Assembly: GCF_016718685.1 (NCBI RefSeq) | Contig: NZ_JADKCX010000105.1 | Location: forward strand, 1 to 41,107 | Origin: Haliscomenobacter sp. | GTDB lineage: Bacteria; Bacteroidota; Bacteroidia; Chitinophagales; Saprospiraceae | Length of the DNA: 41,107 nucleotides | Reading direction: 5' to 3' | Shown: positions 20,448 to 30,804 of the stretch, one piece after another | Position numbering within the stretch: position 1 is the first letter of the stretch | How the letters are laid out: every line of letters begins with the position of its first letter | Notes under the pieces: model-generated | Told to the model about the DNA's origin: nothing | What the model saw: only the letters and a program-made list of their open reading frames with translations | Database searches by the model: none | Made by a program: the position numbers and the translations under genes

Positions 20448-23400
20448 CTAGCGAATCAAACTTACCTCTCCACGGATCAGTTCACTTCCCACACCTTTGT
20501 CATCCATATTCAATCTTGAACTAATAAATGTATACCCCCTGCGGGCAGGGCTGTTAAGTTCTAAAATCATTACGTTTGAGGACGAACAACCTCAAAAGTT
20601 CATTGACTTTGTTGGAGAAAAGGGCGAAAGAGTCTTTGATGGGTTTATATCCAGCCAAACGGATTAAATTCAAGGCTAGGGTATTCAAGCAAGCGACAGC
20701 CGTGGCAGGTTTTGTCTCTTTAATGGTCATGTCATCCTCTTTGAGGTTTACATCTTTAATCCAGTGGAGCAGATTTTCAATGCCCCAATGCAAGCGCACA
20801 CCTTGAGCTACAACTTGAGCCTCATCGATGGGTTTGCTTAGGATGTACAGACTGATGAAGTTAAAGGGTTTTCCCTTGCGCAGCCCACTACGAGTAACTT
20901 TAACTAATCGCTCAATACCTGTCCAGCCTTTTGGAATTGCGGCTTTGTTGAGATAAAGTTCGATTTTACGGGTTTCGCATCTGCCATGTCCTTTTTCGGT
21001 AGTTTCAACCCAAGAAATGGGTTGATTCAATTCCATACATAGCTTCATTTCAAGGTATAAGCGTTTAGCATTAGCCTTGACCTGAATTAAAAAGTGGCAT
21101 CCCGCTTTGCGAATAGCTGCTAAAGTTTTTTTTGGCAGTGTAAGGCATCCAAAGTAAAAACAGCATCTTTTAAGCCCAGGCGCCGAATCAGTTGACGGGC
21201 AATGCGAGGTTCGAAGGCTTTACCATTCTCAAAAGCTTGAAGGTCATATACCAAGCCGCTCTGTTGTGCAAAAACACTGACTACGTTCACAAAATTCTGC
21301 AAAGAATCATGAGGGTTAGTCACAGTGGAACTTAAGCCTTTACCATCAATGGCCAGCCACTCACTCGAATCAGGTACGGAGCAAACACTCATCCAAGTTC
21401 TAAAGGATTTAGTGAGGGTATACAAATCAAGCTTGCGCAAAATTGACCGAATGGTCACATGAGAAGGAACCCCATGTTTGAGGCCAAAACTTTCAATCAG
21501 TATATCTTGGTTCGACTTCATAAAGCGGGCAAACTCACGGTATCCGGTTCCGCCACTGATGATCGACATAATGATCATGCTTAGCACTGCCCATAGGGGA
21601 TAGCGTTGACCTGCTCTACGGCGATAGTCTTTCACTTTTGACAGGAAATCTTGCAAATTATACTCCATGTCCTTTTCTCCATTTTGTCAATGAACGTTCA
21701 TTTTGAGGTCTTTATTTTAGAACTTCTTTGGCCCCTGCCCCTGCAGGCGTGCTGTCCCTAATCCGGCCATCCCAACCTGTGTTGATGTCCGTAGAGCGGA
21801 ATACTTGCCCTCCCCAGCGGTCAAAAACCTGCATTTCGAAACCATTGACCTCCACAAATTCATTGACAAAAGGACGAAAACATCGTTGGTGGTATTGCCA
21901 TTGGGAGAAAAAGCATTGGGCGTAAATGCTTTAAACACGATACATTGCCGGAAACTCAGTTCCAGTGAATCGGAGCTGGTACAGCGGTCATTGGGGCCTG
22001 ACCCAATAAATACCCGGCGTAGTTGTGCTCAAAGTTGCCAGTGTGCTGCCGTCCTGCCAAAGGAGTTGTGCCCCCGTACTGGCATTTGCCCGCAAGAGGT
22101 GTGGTTTGTCGTCGCATATCAGGGTATCCGGCCCCAAAGTTACCGTAGGGATTGCCTTTACATCCAATTTAATGGAATCTGTAAAACTGCAATTGAGCAA
22201 TATCGCTCGGGCCGAATAAATCCCGGCATTGCCCACATTGATGCTGGGACTGGTGGATGGGCCCGTATTCCAAATCACCTGGTCGGCTCCAGGGAAAGCC
22301 AATAAAGTCAAACTTTCTCCCGTACAAAGCACCGTATCCTTCCCCAAATTGAAGCGCGGAAGTGGATTGTAGCCCACCTGTATCGAATCCCGGATTTGAC
22401 ATCGCCCCGCACTCGCCTGCGCCCAATAAATGCCCGCGCCATTGACCGTAAAGCTGGCCGTAGTTGAGCCGTCTTGCCACAAATAATTCGCCCCGGGAAC
22501 TTGCAATTGCAGGGTCAGGGGGCGGCCTTCACACAAGGTCGTATCGTTGGCCAACAAACGCGACGGCAAATTGACCACCTGAACGGCTACGGTATCGCTG
22601 CGCGAACAGCCATTCAGATCGATAGCCAACGAATACGTACCGCTTTGATTGATTTGCCGAGGAATGGTAGTTTGTCCATCGTTCCAGCGGTAAGTACCTC
22701 CAGCAACACTTGGATTCAAGTTTAACCTTTCATTGTTACATAAAATGGTATCCCGCCCAAGTGAAAATTGTGGAATGGGTTTATAATCTACACGTATGGA
22801 GTCAGCCACACTGCAACGACCCGCACTCGCCCGTACCGAATACAAACCTGCTTGAGTAACGGTAAATATATTGGCACTCGAATTGTCTTGCCAACGGATC
22901 GTCGCGCCCGGCACATTGACTTGTAAAGGTATACTTTGTCCGTCACACAAACTGGTATCTCTGCCCAATAGTCCTTTCGGTAAATCAATAAACTGCACCT
23001 TGATGCTGTCGCGCACCCTACATCCTCCCACGGTCACATCTGACCAAACCGTTTCGGTTTGGGTCAAAGTACGGGTGGCCGTAGTATTGCCATTGTTCCA
23101 ACGATAGCTTGCATTAACCCGACTGGCATCAAGCAATAGGGATTCTCCAGCGCATAGGGTAGTATCTCCACCTAATGAATACTTGAAGATTGGAGCAAAG
23201 GACACCAAGATCGAGTCGCGTTTGGTACAGCCATTCAAGGAAACATCGACATAGTAAGTGTTGGTTTGAGTAACCCGAATGCGCGAAGCGGTTGCACCAG
23301 TATTCCATCGGTACGTAGCTCCAATATTTGCAACATCCATTGTGTATGCTTCACCAATACAAAACCCACGATTGATGCCCAATTCAAATGAAGGCCCCTG

Positions 23401-26400
23401 GGTAAATGTAAAGCGGCGGCGATCGCTGAAGGTACAGGAATTGAGGGTGGTGGTCAAGGTGTATACTCCGCTAGATTGTACGTTGATACTGGAGTTGGTA
23501 CTTCCTGTCGACCAGCGGTATGTCACATTGCCTGGCGTATTGACCTGCCCGATCAAATTGAAGGTCGCACCGTCGCACAAAGTGGTATCTGCACCCAGTT
23601 CAAACCGCGGCAAAGCCTGGATAACCAGGTTGATGCTGTCGCGTTCGGTGCAGCCATTGGCAGTCGCTTCAAGCCAATACACGCCTGCTGTAGTTGCCCG
23701 GAAAATGGCACTGCTGCTTCCATCTTGCCAACGGTATATCGCGTTACCCAGATTAGAGCGCAAATTATAACTGGTTGCCTCGCAAAAGCTAGTGTCCCTT
23801 CCCAGGCTCAAGCCCAGACTAGGAAGTACGCTGATCACTATGGAATCGCGAGCGGTACATTGCCCATCGTTGACCTCCACCCAAACTAGACCAGCCACAC
23901 GGACTTGCAGCGTGTCAGCAGTACTGCCATCACTCCACAAATAAGTGCTCCGCCCGCTTTTGAAGCATCAAGTATTAGGGATTGCCCATCGCAGATGGTG
24001 GTATCCGCCCCAGATTGATCGCAGCGGGGCTGATGATGCGCACCGTAGTAGAGTCAGTAGCCGTACAGCCCGATAGTTCCACAATCACTTTGTATTTCCC
24101 GGCTTGCGTTGCATTGATGCTGGTACTGGTAGAACCATCCTGCCATAGGTAAGTTGCGCCTACCAGTTTTAAATCTAAATCCTGACCGTATCCCCGCAGG
24201 ACACATCCATTGCCAGGTAACAGTGACATGGTAAGTACCAGCATTGTTGACGGGTAAAGTAGCCTGGGTGCTGCCATTGCTCCACAGGTATTTTTCGCTG
24301 GTGTTAAAAGTATTGGCATCAAGAGTCAGGGAATTGTTTTACACAACACCACATCTTTCCCCAGGATGCCCTCATCGACATAATCGACTGGGGAGTCAAA
24401 ATCCAGTTTTTCATTGCTGTTGTTGATGTTGGTACTGTTCGCTACAGGCAAAAATTTGGTAGAACCTACCCCACGCTGATCGCGCATTTGGATAAAATCG
24501 CCCAAAACTACGCCGCCATTCATATTCACGACGGCTTTATTGCCAGCAACTGTAGAGCGGAGTTCAATCGGGCTACAATTGTTGCCGATTACCTGGAAAT
24601 ATTCGTTGACTGTTTGAGACTGAGCTACATCCAAGGTGTAGGTTTTACCCGCAGTAAAGATTAGAGAGTCAATTACGTTTTTGCCCAGGATAATTCCATT
24701 GTTGCGAATTTCTATTTTGTTGAAAGTGCTCACCTTAGGGGGATGTTGGTATTGAATGCCTCGTATAGGCTGCGCAAGGTAGAAGTACCTGCTGCATTGG
24801 AGAATAAGACGTTATGGAATTTTACGTCGGCATAAGTAACGTATACAGGTAGGGTGTTGGTAAACTCAAGCAATGAAGTGCCAGCATCTACACTTGCATT
24901 TGGCCCAACATAAAAATTAAAATTGAAAGCTGCTAGATCTCCATTTCCATTGATTCGCCAATGGCTTTTCCCATTTTTAAAGTTTGAAATTAAAACCATA
25001 ATGGGACATATAGAAGTAATTCGTTGTCACTGGTTTATCATTCGAGTTGAACTCGCCAGATTGTATGGAGATGTAATACGCATAGCGTATCTTGCAATAT
25101 CCAAGAACCTTCACTTCTGAAAAAGACATTAAACGCATCAAATCCCAGGTAAGAATGGTTCTATCTTTTCCTGGAGACCGAAATGAGATTTCAGAAAGAT
25201 AAGAGCCTAGGGGTTTTGTTGGGTAAATCGACTGATCCAAAAGCATTCAACACCCACATGCCAAAAATGGGGTTGTTGGTCACCCCGTCCAGGACATGTT
25301 TTTGCAATAGGCAAAACGGCTAGGGTTGTTTACTCTTTGGCTAGGGCCATCGAACGAATTGGCATCAAAAAGACATTGTCTTTAGCAGTAGGGAATACAT
25401 TCACCGCCAGGTCCACCACTGCTCAAAGACCAGTTGACCGGATCAAACCAATCTCCATTGCCTCCACGTCCGACCCAATACAGGTCACGCCCGGTGGCTT
25501 CGACGATGGTCCAGCCGAGGTTGTTTCCCAAATCAATCGAATTGTTGGCAGTAGCGGTGCCCAGCCCTATCCGATTGATGTCTTGAATCATCACGCGCTG
25601 AACCGTAATGGATTGGGTGGTTTTTAAAAATGCGTGGCCTCCATTTGCTGATGAACGCAGTTCAACCATGCCTGTACAAAGATCCGGTACAATGAGCGCT
25701 CCCAGGGTAAAAGTGTCCTGTGCACTAATTTGGAAAGTATAGTTCACATTCTTCATGATCACCACATTGGAGGAATTGGCCCCATAATTCCAAAGCGAAG
25801 TGACACAGCTAACGGTATCAAACGACTGTTTCTGGCGGAAAGAATTATTTAACGTTCCATCTCCCCCTGAAAAAAGCACGACGTTGTATTTTAATTCGGG
25901 GCCGGTTGGATTCGCCGTCATGTACCCGTATTGGTTACTAAAATCGATGGTGGAATTTCCAGCATCCAGGCTTAGGTTGATGGGATTGATGTTCCAGTCC
26001 AGTACATTGTAGTTCTGAGGCTCACGGTTGCGCATGGTCCACAAACTGCCACCTAAGGTAAGTTTGCGTATCCTGCTCTCTCTAGACAAAAAATTATGCG
26101 CAAAAACCTGCTGGTTGGCCGTATTGAAATCTCCCTGATTGAAATAAATGGTATTGAACACCGATAGACTATCGGCCAAAGCCCAGGTACCTGAACCTTC
26201 CACATACACATCCCTGTTAAAAATCCGCCCAGCAGAGGTGATGATGTTTCCGGTATTGGCACCTTCAAAGTAAAATTACCCTGGAAATTTTGGCGCAAGT
26301 TGTTGACGAAAGTTAAGGAGCCAAACACGTGTATTCCTTTATCCTTGCTACCCGTCAAGGTCGGTGTTCCCGCCGCGCCAGTCAGGTCATGCTTCGGCAG

Positions 26401-27743
26401 TAGGCATTTTCAACGTCGATGTTGACCGCAATGCTACCTTGCCCGGAGTTGGCATCGAAAAAGACATTGTCTCCCGCCGTAGGCACGCATGCTCCACCGG
26501 GGCCTCCACTGGTAAAGACCAATGTAGGGGTCGCCCCAGTTGCCATTTCCGCCTACCCAGAAGAGGTTGTTGTTTGATTTTGGCACAAAAGTCCAGCCAT
26601 TATTGTTGCCTAAATCAGCAGCGTTGCGCACCAAAAACTGCGCACCGCCGGTACCCGCGCACGTCTTTCAGGAAAGGAAATTACCTGTAATCGAATCCGC
26701 TGTTGCTTCAAAACAACTTGAGTTCCCGAGGTACTACTGAAAATTTGAATGGGTGTGATACACAAGCCATTCGCAACAAGTTTTTTCAATTTATAAGTAA
26801 AGCCTGACTGAAATTTGAAACTTTTACCCGGCCCCAAAATCAATTCATCAAAACTGGCCGTTCCCTTCACTTCACTATCATTGCGCATCTCCAGGCGGGT
26901 CAGGGTAGCCCCACCGCCATTGTCTACTTCAAACTTACCTGATCCAAGGGTGTTGGAATATAAAATAGTAGCCAAATTTACATTTCCCATTCCACTCGCC
27001 CGAAACAAGGGTTTATCTGAGGTCAAATCAATAACGGATGTACCTGGCGTAACGGAGAGGTTAGTTCGGTTAAATTCGACTACTGCCGAGTCTTGCACCC
27101 ACCATTCGTAGCGCCGATAATAAAGTCCGGTAACGGTGATTCGGCTGCTGCCCAAATCCAGGCTTACCGCCGAACTTGGAACCACAAACAACTTCAAACA
27201 GGAGATATTCTGATTGCCTGTGTTCAAAGTTCCGGCGGTGACGAACAGGGTGGTATCCACCTGCAATGGGCCTTGCAAGGTCCAGCCTCCCCCCAAACCC
27301 GCAAAAGTTGTCGTTTCACGGATGCGGTGCCCGGCCATATTGATGGTATGGCCCGCCGTATTGGCCAAAAAATTGACCGACCCCAAAAAAGAAAACGTCA
27401 TATTGGCGTTGAGCCGCAATGAGCCATATACATTGAGTACATTGCTTGCTGGAGCAGTAATAGTTGGATTGTTGCTCACCCCATCCCAAATCATGTCCAG
27501 ACAAAAAATCGACTGGTTGTTGACCTTGATTGTTTGACCGGGAGCCGAAAAAGAGCTGGCGTCAAAAAACACCCGGTCATTGGGTGAAGGTACTACGTTG
27601 TGCTTGGTTGCGCCACCACCGGTCGTAGCCCAGTGGCTGATGTCTGACCAATCGCCACTACCACCCACCCAGTAATAATCAGCGGCATGCACAGCCTGTA
27701 TGAATAAAAGGACTAAAATCGTTAGCAATAGGGGTCTAAACAT
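20448..27743 (-). CDS. Giant T9SS type B cargo surface protein A, interrupted by an ISAs1-family element
   Basis: About 2,030 residues without the insertion. It starts MFRPLLLTILVLLFIQAVHA (ATG 27743, clear signal peptide). Three large modules follow, each opening with a WVGG-GxW motif: DYYWVGGSGDWSDISHW, then NLFWVGGNGNWGDP (about 26590), then DLYWVGRGGNGDWFDP (about 25490). About a dozen Ig-like/PKD-like repeats of some 70 residues come next (24330-21990), marked by LGRDTxLC...YRWQDGSS...GCxxRDSI. The end is a gliding-motility C-terminal domain (NAFSPNGN...NDVF; RWGGQVF; GWDGRIRDSTPAG), which the IS cuts at 21737/20546. The remaining tail, GSELIRGEVSLIR, continues beyond the IS to TAG 20450-20448. 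Frame changes cluster at 25.4-24.0 kb; two long stretches (377 and 650 codons) are clean. Expected at the cell surface; adhesin or matrix role inferred. Confidence 0.8.
20536..20545. repeat. Target-site duplication, left copy
   Basis: CCCCTGCGGG directly abuts the left IS end and matches CCCCTGCAGG at 21738-21747 in 9 of 10 positions. Ten bases fits the 8-10 bp duplications usual for ISAs1-family insertions. Confidence 0.7.
20546..21737 (-). mobile_element. ISAs1-family insertion sequence, 1192 bp
   Basis: Left end CAGGGCTGTTAAGTTCTAAA (20546 onward) and right end, read inward on the other strand, CAGGGGCCAAAGAAGTTCTA form imperfect terminal inverted repeats sharing CAGGG and AAGTTCTAAAAT. 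One transposase gene fills the element, and its stop codon lies inside the left repeat. The flanks carry a 10-base duplication. Deleting the element plus one duplication restores an open frame (RDSTPAGGYTF) across the host gene's sorting domain, which confirms the insertion point. Confidence 0.88.
20554..21668 (-). CDS. ISAs1-family DDE transposase (one frameshift)
   Basis: About 370 residues from ATG 21668 to the TAA at 20556-20554. The N-terminal part (MEYNLQDFLSKVKDYRRRAG, YREFARFMKSN) is the helical domain typical of ISAs1 transposases. Catalytic acidic residues are recognisable as D in WLAIDGKGL, D in FTLDALHCQK, and E in HWGIENLLHWIKDV. The frame breaks once in the eight-T run at about 21125-21132, where a one-base correction reads LHCQKKTLAAIRKAG into the second half. 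If that slip is a sequencing error the element is potentially active. Nothing else is encoded in the IS. Confidence 0.9.
21738..21747. repeat. Target-site duplication, right copy
   Basis: CCCCTGCAGG follows the right IS end; the partner is at 20536-20545 with one mismatch. Confidence 0.7.
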
Positions 27744-27765
27744 GTGTATGGATTTTTTGGTGATA

Positions 27766-27925
27766 GACTTGTTGCGACGGGAGCGCTTGAGATCAAAAAT
27801 AAGGGATTTTTTTCCTGATTGAGGCTTATTTTTGAGTGCGTAGCAGCGCTACGGACGAAAAAATAAACGAAAAGCAGGGAAAAAAGACCATTTTTGAGCC
27901 AAGCAGTCTCCCGTCGCAACAAGTC
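27766..27925. repeat. 160-base palindromic element upstream of surface protein A
   Basis: Perfect 18-base inverted ends, GACTTGTTGCGACGGGAG (27766-27783) and its complement (27908-27925), enclose an imperfect palindrome that continues to a centre at CGTAGC-AGC-GCTACG (about 27839-27853). Matching inner blocks include CTTGAGATCAAAAAT with TTTTTGAGCCAAG, and TTTTTTTCCTG with CAGGGAAAAAA. It occupies nearly the whole interval 27744-27947 and starts 22 bases upstream of gene A's ATG, so any promoter for A lies inside or across it. No ORF is present. It is MITE-like in form. Confidence 0.85.
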
Positions 27926-27947
27926 TAATGCATATAATCGGTAAAAC

Positions 27948-29404
27948 TTATCGTCTTTTTTTCCAGAATCCCTTCAATCTTGCCACTGCGGTCAATACCC
28001 GATTCAATTGCCCCATCCAAAGTGGAGCAGGGGGCAAAGTGGACGCTGTTTCCTCTTCTTGAGGAGGGGCTGTTTTGGAAAAATCGTACAGCTCTTCAAA
28101 AATTTTGCGCACATTTTTTTCTACCATCCCCCGAAAAGGAATTCGTGCCATTAATCCGTACAGGGCAGCATTGCCTTTGGCTGTCGCTGCTGGGTGTTCT
28201 TTTGCAAAGATAATCGAAGCTTTGAGGTCTTCAATATACTGATCAATTACTGGAATGTTTTGACGCATGACCGTCAAATGAATGGAGTTGGGCAATTGTT
28301 GCCGATCCAACATCCAGCCTTTTTGTTCCAATTGATCTGCAATCACAAAAATATCGGGCTGGTTGTCACGTGTTGAATAGGCAATAATGTTCATCACCGG
28401 ATTGCCCAAAATAATGATTTCCGGAATATCCTCCAAGGCTTTGCGGATTTGACTGGTCGCCTGCATAATTTCCTCGGCGATGCGCAGATAACCATCTTGC
28501 CCCAAAGCCTGCATCGCCGACCAGGTAGCCGCAATGGCCCCTCCAGGTCGTGAGCCCAGCAAGGTGGGCGAGGCATAAATCCCACCAGCCAATCTCCAGC
28601 TACATAAATTGGTGTTTGAGGTAATTCATGTTGCGGTATAGCAATACCGAAGCCCCCTTGGCGCCATAGCCAAATTTGTGTGCGTCTGCCGAAATAGAAG
28701 TAACTCCTAGTACCCGAAAATCAAATGGCGCTACGGGATAACCGAGTTTTCACCCAGGGAGCATAAACCCACCAACAACAATCCACGTGAAAGGGTATTT
28801 TTGGCTAGCGCAAAGGCCGCAATTTCCGCTATCGGGTCCAAAACGCCGTGGGGATAGGTGGGTGCCGAGGCCGCAATGAGGATGGTATTGGGGCTCATCA
28901 GTTTTTCCAATGCCTGGGGCTGGGCACGCAAGTTTTGGTCCACCGCTGCTTTTTTCACCACAATATTCAGGATGTGTGCGGCCTTTTCAAAAGCAGGATG
29001 AATGGTGGTAGAAGCAACAATTTCAGGCTGTTTGATGTGGGGGAAAAGCTGGCGCGCCCGCTTCCCGATAGGTGTACACCGCCAGAAAATACTTTCGGTT
29101 TCCGCCCGAAGTCATGGTTCAGTCACATTCTCATCTCCATTCAACAAACTGGCGGTCATTTGAATGACTTCCAGTTCCATTTTTTTCAAACTCTGAAAAG
29201 CAAAAGGATTGAGGTAGTTTTCGGAGAAAAAACTGTTGTAAGCTTGCTCCAATAAGTGTTGATGCTCGTCATCCACGTAATACACACCATGCTCCAGGCT
29301 CGGCCTTTCTTCCAGGGCACATCATTTAAATGTAATTTGTACAATTCATCAAGAATGGTATCTTTATTGCGGCCACGGGCGGGAATCGAAATTCTTTCGG
29401 ACAT
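27948..29404 (-). CDS. PLP-dependent sphingosine-1-phosphate-lyase-like decarboxylase/aldolase (frameshifted)
   Basis: About 485 residues, group II decarboxylase-fold PLP enzyme. It starts MSERISIPARGRNKDTILDEL (ATG 29404). Landmarks: NPFAFQSLKKMELEVIQMTASLLNGD, then TSGGTESIFLAVYTYREA (phosphate-binding region), ASAPTYPHGVLDPI, the PLP lysine in ADAHKFGYGAKG (Lys codon 28675-28677), YASPTLLGSRPGGAIAATW and a C-terminal domain through LPNSIHLTVMRQNIPVI. The GTESI, AHK and SRPGG motifs match sphingosine-1-phosphate lyases, which cleave phosphorylated long-chain bases. Several Bacteroidota make sphingolipids, so this role is plausible but inferred. Frameshifts lie near 29300, 29090, 28740 and 28600. 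The gene is divergent from galM. A polar, Pro/Glu-rich stretch follows the catalytic domain at the C-terminus. Confidence 0.85.
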
Positions 29405-29511
29405 TGGTAAAAACTATTTTAGCGTTCGGAAAAATACAATACCTTCCAATTAAAATAGGCTTAATCACACAAGCCTGCCGTTTTTTTTAAACCTTTGATA
29501 ATCGCAAGCAA

Positions 29512-30696
29512 ATGAAAAGCAAGCAAAAAACGTTAATTGGCCTAGCCCTGCTCGGGTTGATCACCCTGGGTTGCCAGTCCAAACCAAAAGAAAAAAGTAG
29601 CACCATGGATGAAGCAAAAAGCGAAAGCGCCGCAGTGTATGCCCTCCCTGACCCACAAAAATTCAACACCACGCATGAGGGTAAAGCCATCAAACTGTTC
29701 ATCCTCAAAAATGGCCCGATCCAGGCGGCCATCACCAATTACGGGGCGCGGATGGTTGGCATGTTGGTGCCCGACAAGGCTGGCAACCCAGTAGATGTGC
29801 TGACGGGCTACAACTCCATTGAGCCATACCTCAAACAGGAGTCGTATTTCGGTTGTGTCGTGGGTCGTTTTGGCAACCGCATCGCGAAAGGTAAATTCAC
29901 CCTCAATGGAAAGACCTACACCCTGGCCACCAACAACGGTGCCAACCACCTGCACGGTGGCCCCAAAGGTTTTTGTACCAAGGTTTGGGACGCCAAACAA
30001 ATCGACGACAGCAGTGTTGAATTCAGCTACTTGTCCAAGGATATGGAAGAAGGGTATCCCGGTAATTTGCAGGTAAAGGTCACCTATACTTTGACAGCAG
30101 ACCGAGGTGTGGAAATCCAGTATTCCGCCACGACGGATAAACCCACCGTGCTCAACCTCACCAATCACAACTACTGGAACCTCGACGGCGAGCGCGATAC
30201 CAGCATCAACGACCACTTGTTGCAAATTTACGCCTCCAAATACACCCCCGTGGATCCGACCCTCATCCCTACGGGTGAACTGGCATCAGTAGAAGGAACT
30301 CCTTTTGATTTCCGCAAACCTACCGCCATTGGTGAGCGGGTAAATGCGGATCATCCGCAAATCAAATACGGCAAAGGCTATGACCACAATTTTGTCTTGG
30401 TTCCCCAAAAAGTTGCTGCTGGAGAACTGCCGCTGATCGCCACCGTCCAGAGCACCCAAACGGGCATCAAAATGGAAGTGCTCACCTCAGAGCCAGGGAT
30501 CCAGTTTTATAGTGGAAATTTCCTGACTGGAGCGCAAGTTGGTAAAGGTGGACAAGCCTATGTGTTCCGTTCGTCTTTGTGCCTGGAAACCCAGCATTTT
30601 CCCGATAGTCCCAATCAGCCCCAGTTCCCAACGACGACGCTGAACCCCGGGCAAACGTACGCTACTCGGACCGTTTATCGTTTTCCGGCGCAATAA
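29512..30696 (+). CDS. galM: Aldose 1-epimerase (galactose mutarotase), predicted lipoprotein
   Basis: Intact, 394 residues. The N-terminus is a lipoprotein signal (GLALLGLITLGC with the lipidated Cys at about residue 21) followed by a polar linker; the mature protein should sit on a membrane facing the periplasm. The GalM fold shows ITNYGARMVGMLVPDK, GCVVGRFGNRIAKGKF (substrate Asn/Arg), NNGANHLHGGPKGF (His), the catalytic His in LTNHNYWNL, YDHNFVL, and the catalytic Glu in SLCLETQHFPDSPNQP. It interconverts alpha and beta anomers of galactose, glucose or similar sugars. The gap to the divergent PLP gene is 107 bases and must hold both promoters; I see no clear consensus. A short hairpin follows the stop. 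Confidence 0.95.
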   Translation: MKSKQKTLIGLALLGLITLGCQSKPKEKSSTMDEAKSESAAVYALPDPQKFNTTHEGKAIKLFILKNGPIQAAITNYGARMVGMLVPDKAGNPVDVLTGYNSIEPYLKQESYFGCVVGRFGNRIAKGKFTLNGKTYTLATNNGANHLHGGPKGFCTKVWDAKQIDDSSVEFSYLSKDMEEGYPGNLQVKVTYTLTADRGVEIQYSATTDKPTVLNLTNHNYWNLDGERDTSINDHLLQIYASKYTPVDPTLIPTGELASVEGTPFDFRKPTAIGERVNADHPQIKYGKGYDHNFVLVPQKVAAGELPLIATVQSTQTGIKMEVLTSEPGIQFYSGNFLTGAQVGKGGQAYVFRSSLCLETQHFPDSPNQPQFPTTTLNPGQTYATRTVYRFPAQ

Positions 30697-30748
30697 GTGC
30701 CCGTTCATGATTAATGACGCGGGGAACAAAATAATTGGTTTATTTGTA

Positions 30749-30782
30749 CTGGTAGAGACGCGCTGGATTGCGTCTCTACCAG
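30749..30782. terminator. Perfect 13-bp hairpin between galM and the transferase-like gene
   Basis: CTGGTAGAGACGC (30749-30761), loop GCTGGATT, GCGTCTCTACCAG (30770-30782). No T-tract follows on the plus strand. It lies 53 bases after galM and 22 bases before the next ATG, so it may act as a terminator for galM or be a mobile palindromic repeat. Confidence 0.7.
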
Positions 30783-30804
30783 CACCACGAACGATCGATA
30801 TTGT

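Noticed and set aside
21990..24330. Regularly spaced repeats, considered as a CRISPR array
   Set aside because: The ~210-base period is coding: each unit is an Ig-like domain (LGRDTxLC...YRWQDGSS), and the DNA repeats are degenerate rather than identical.
29542..30225. 227-codon minus-strand frame
   Set aside because: Antisense to the intact galM gene.
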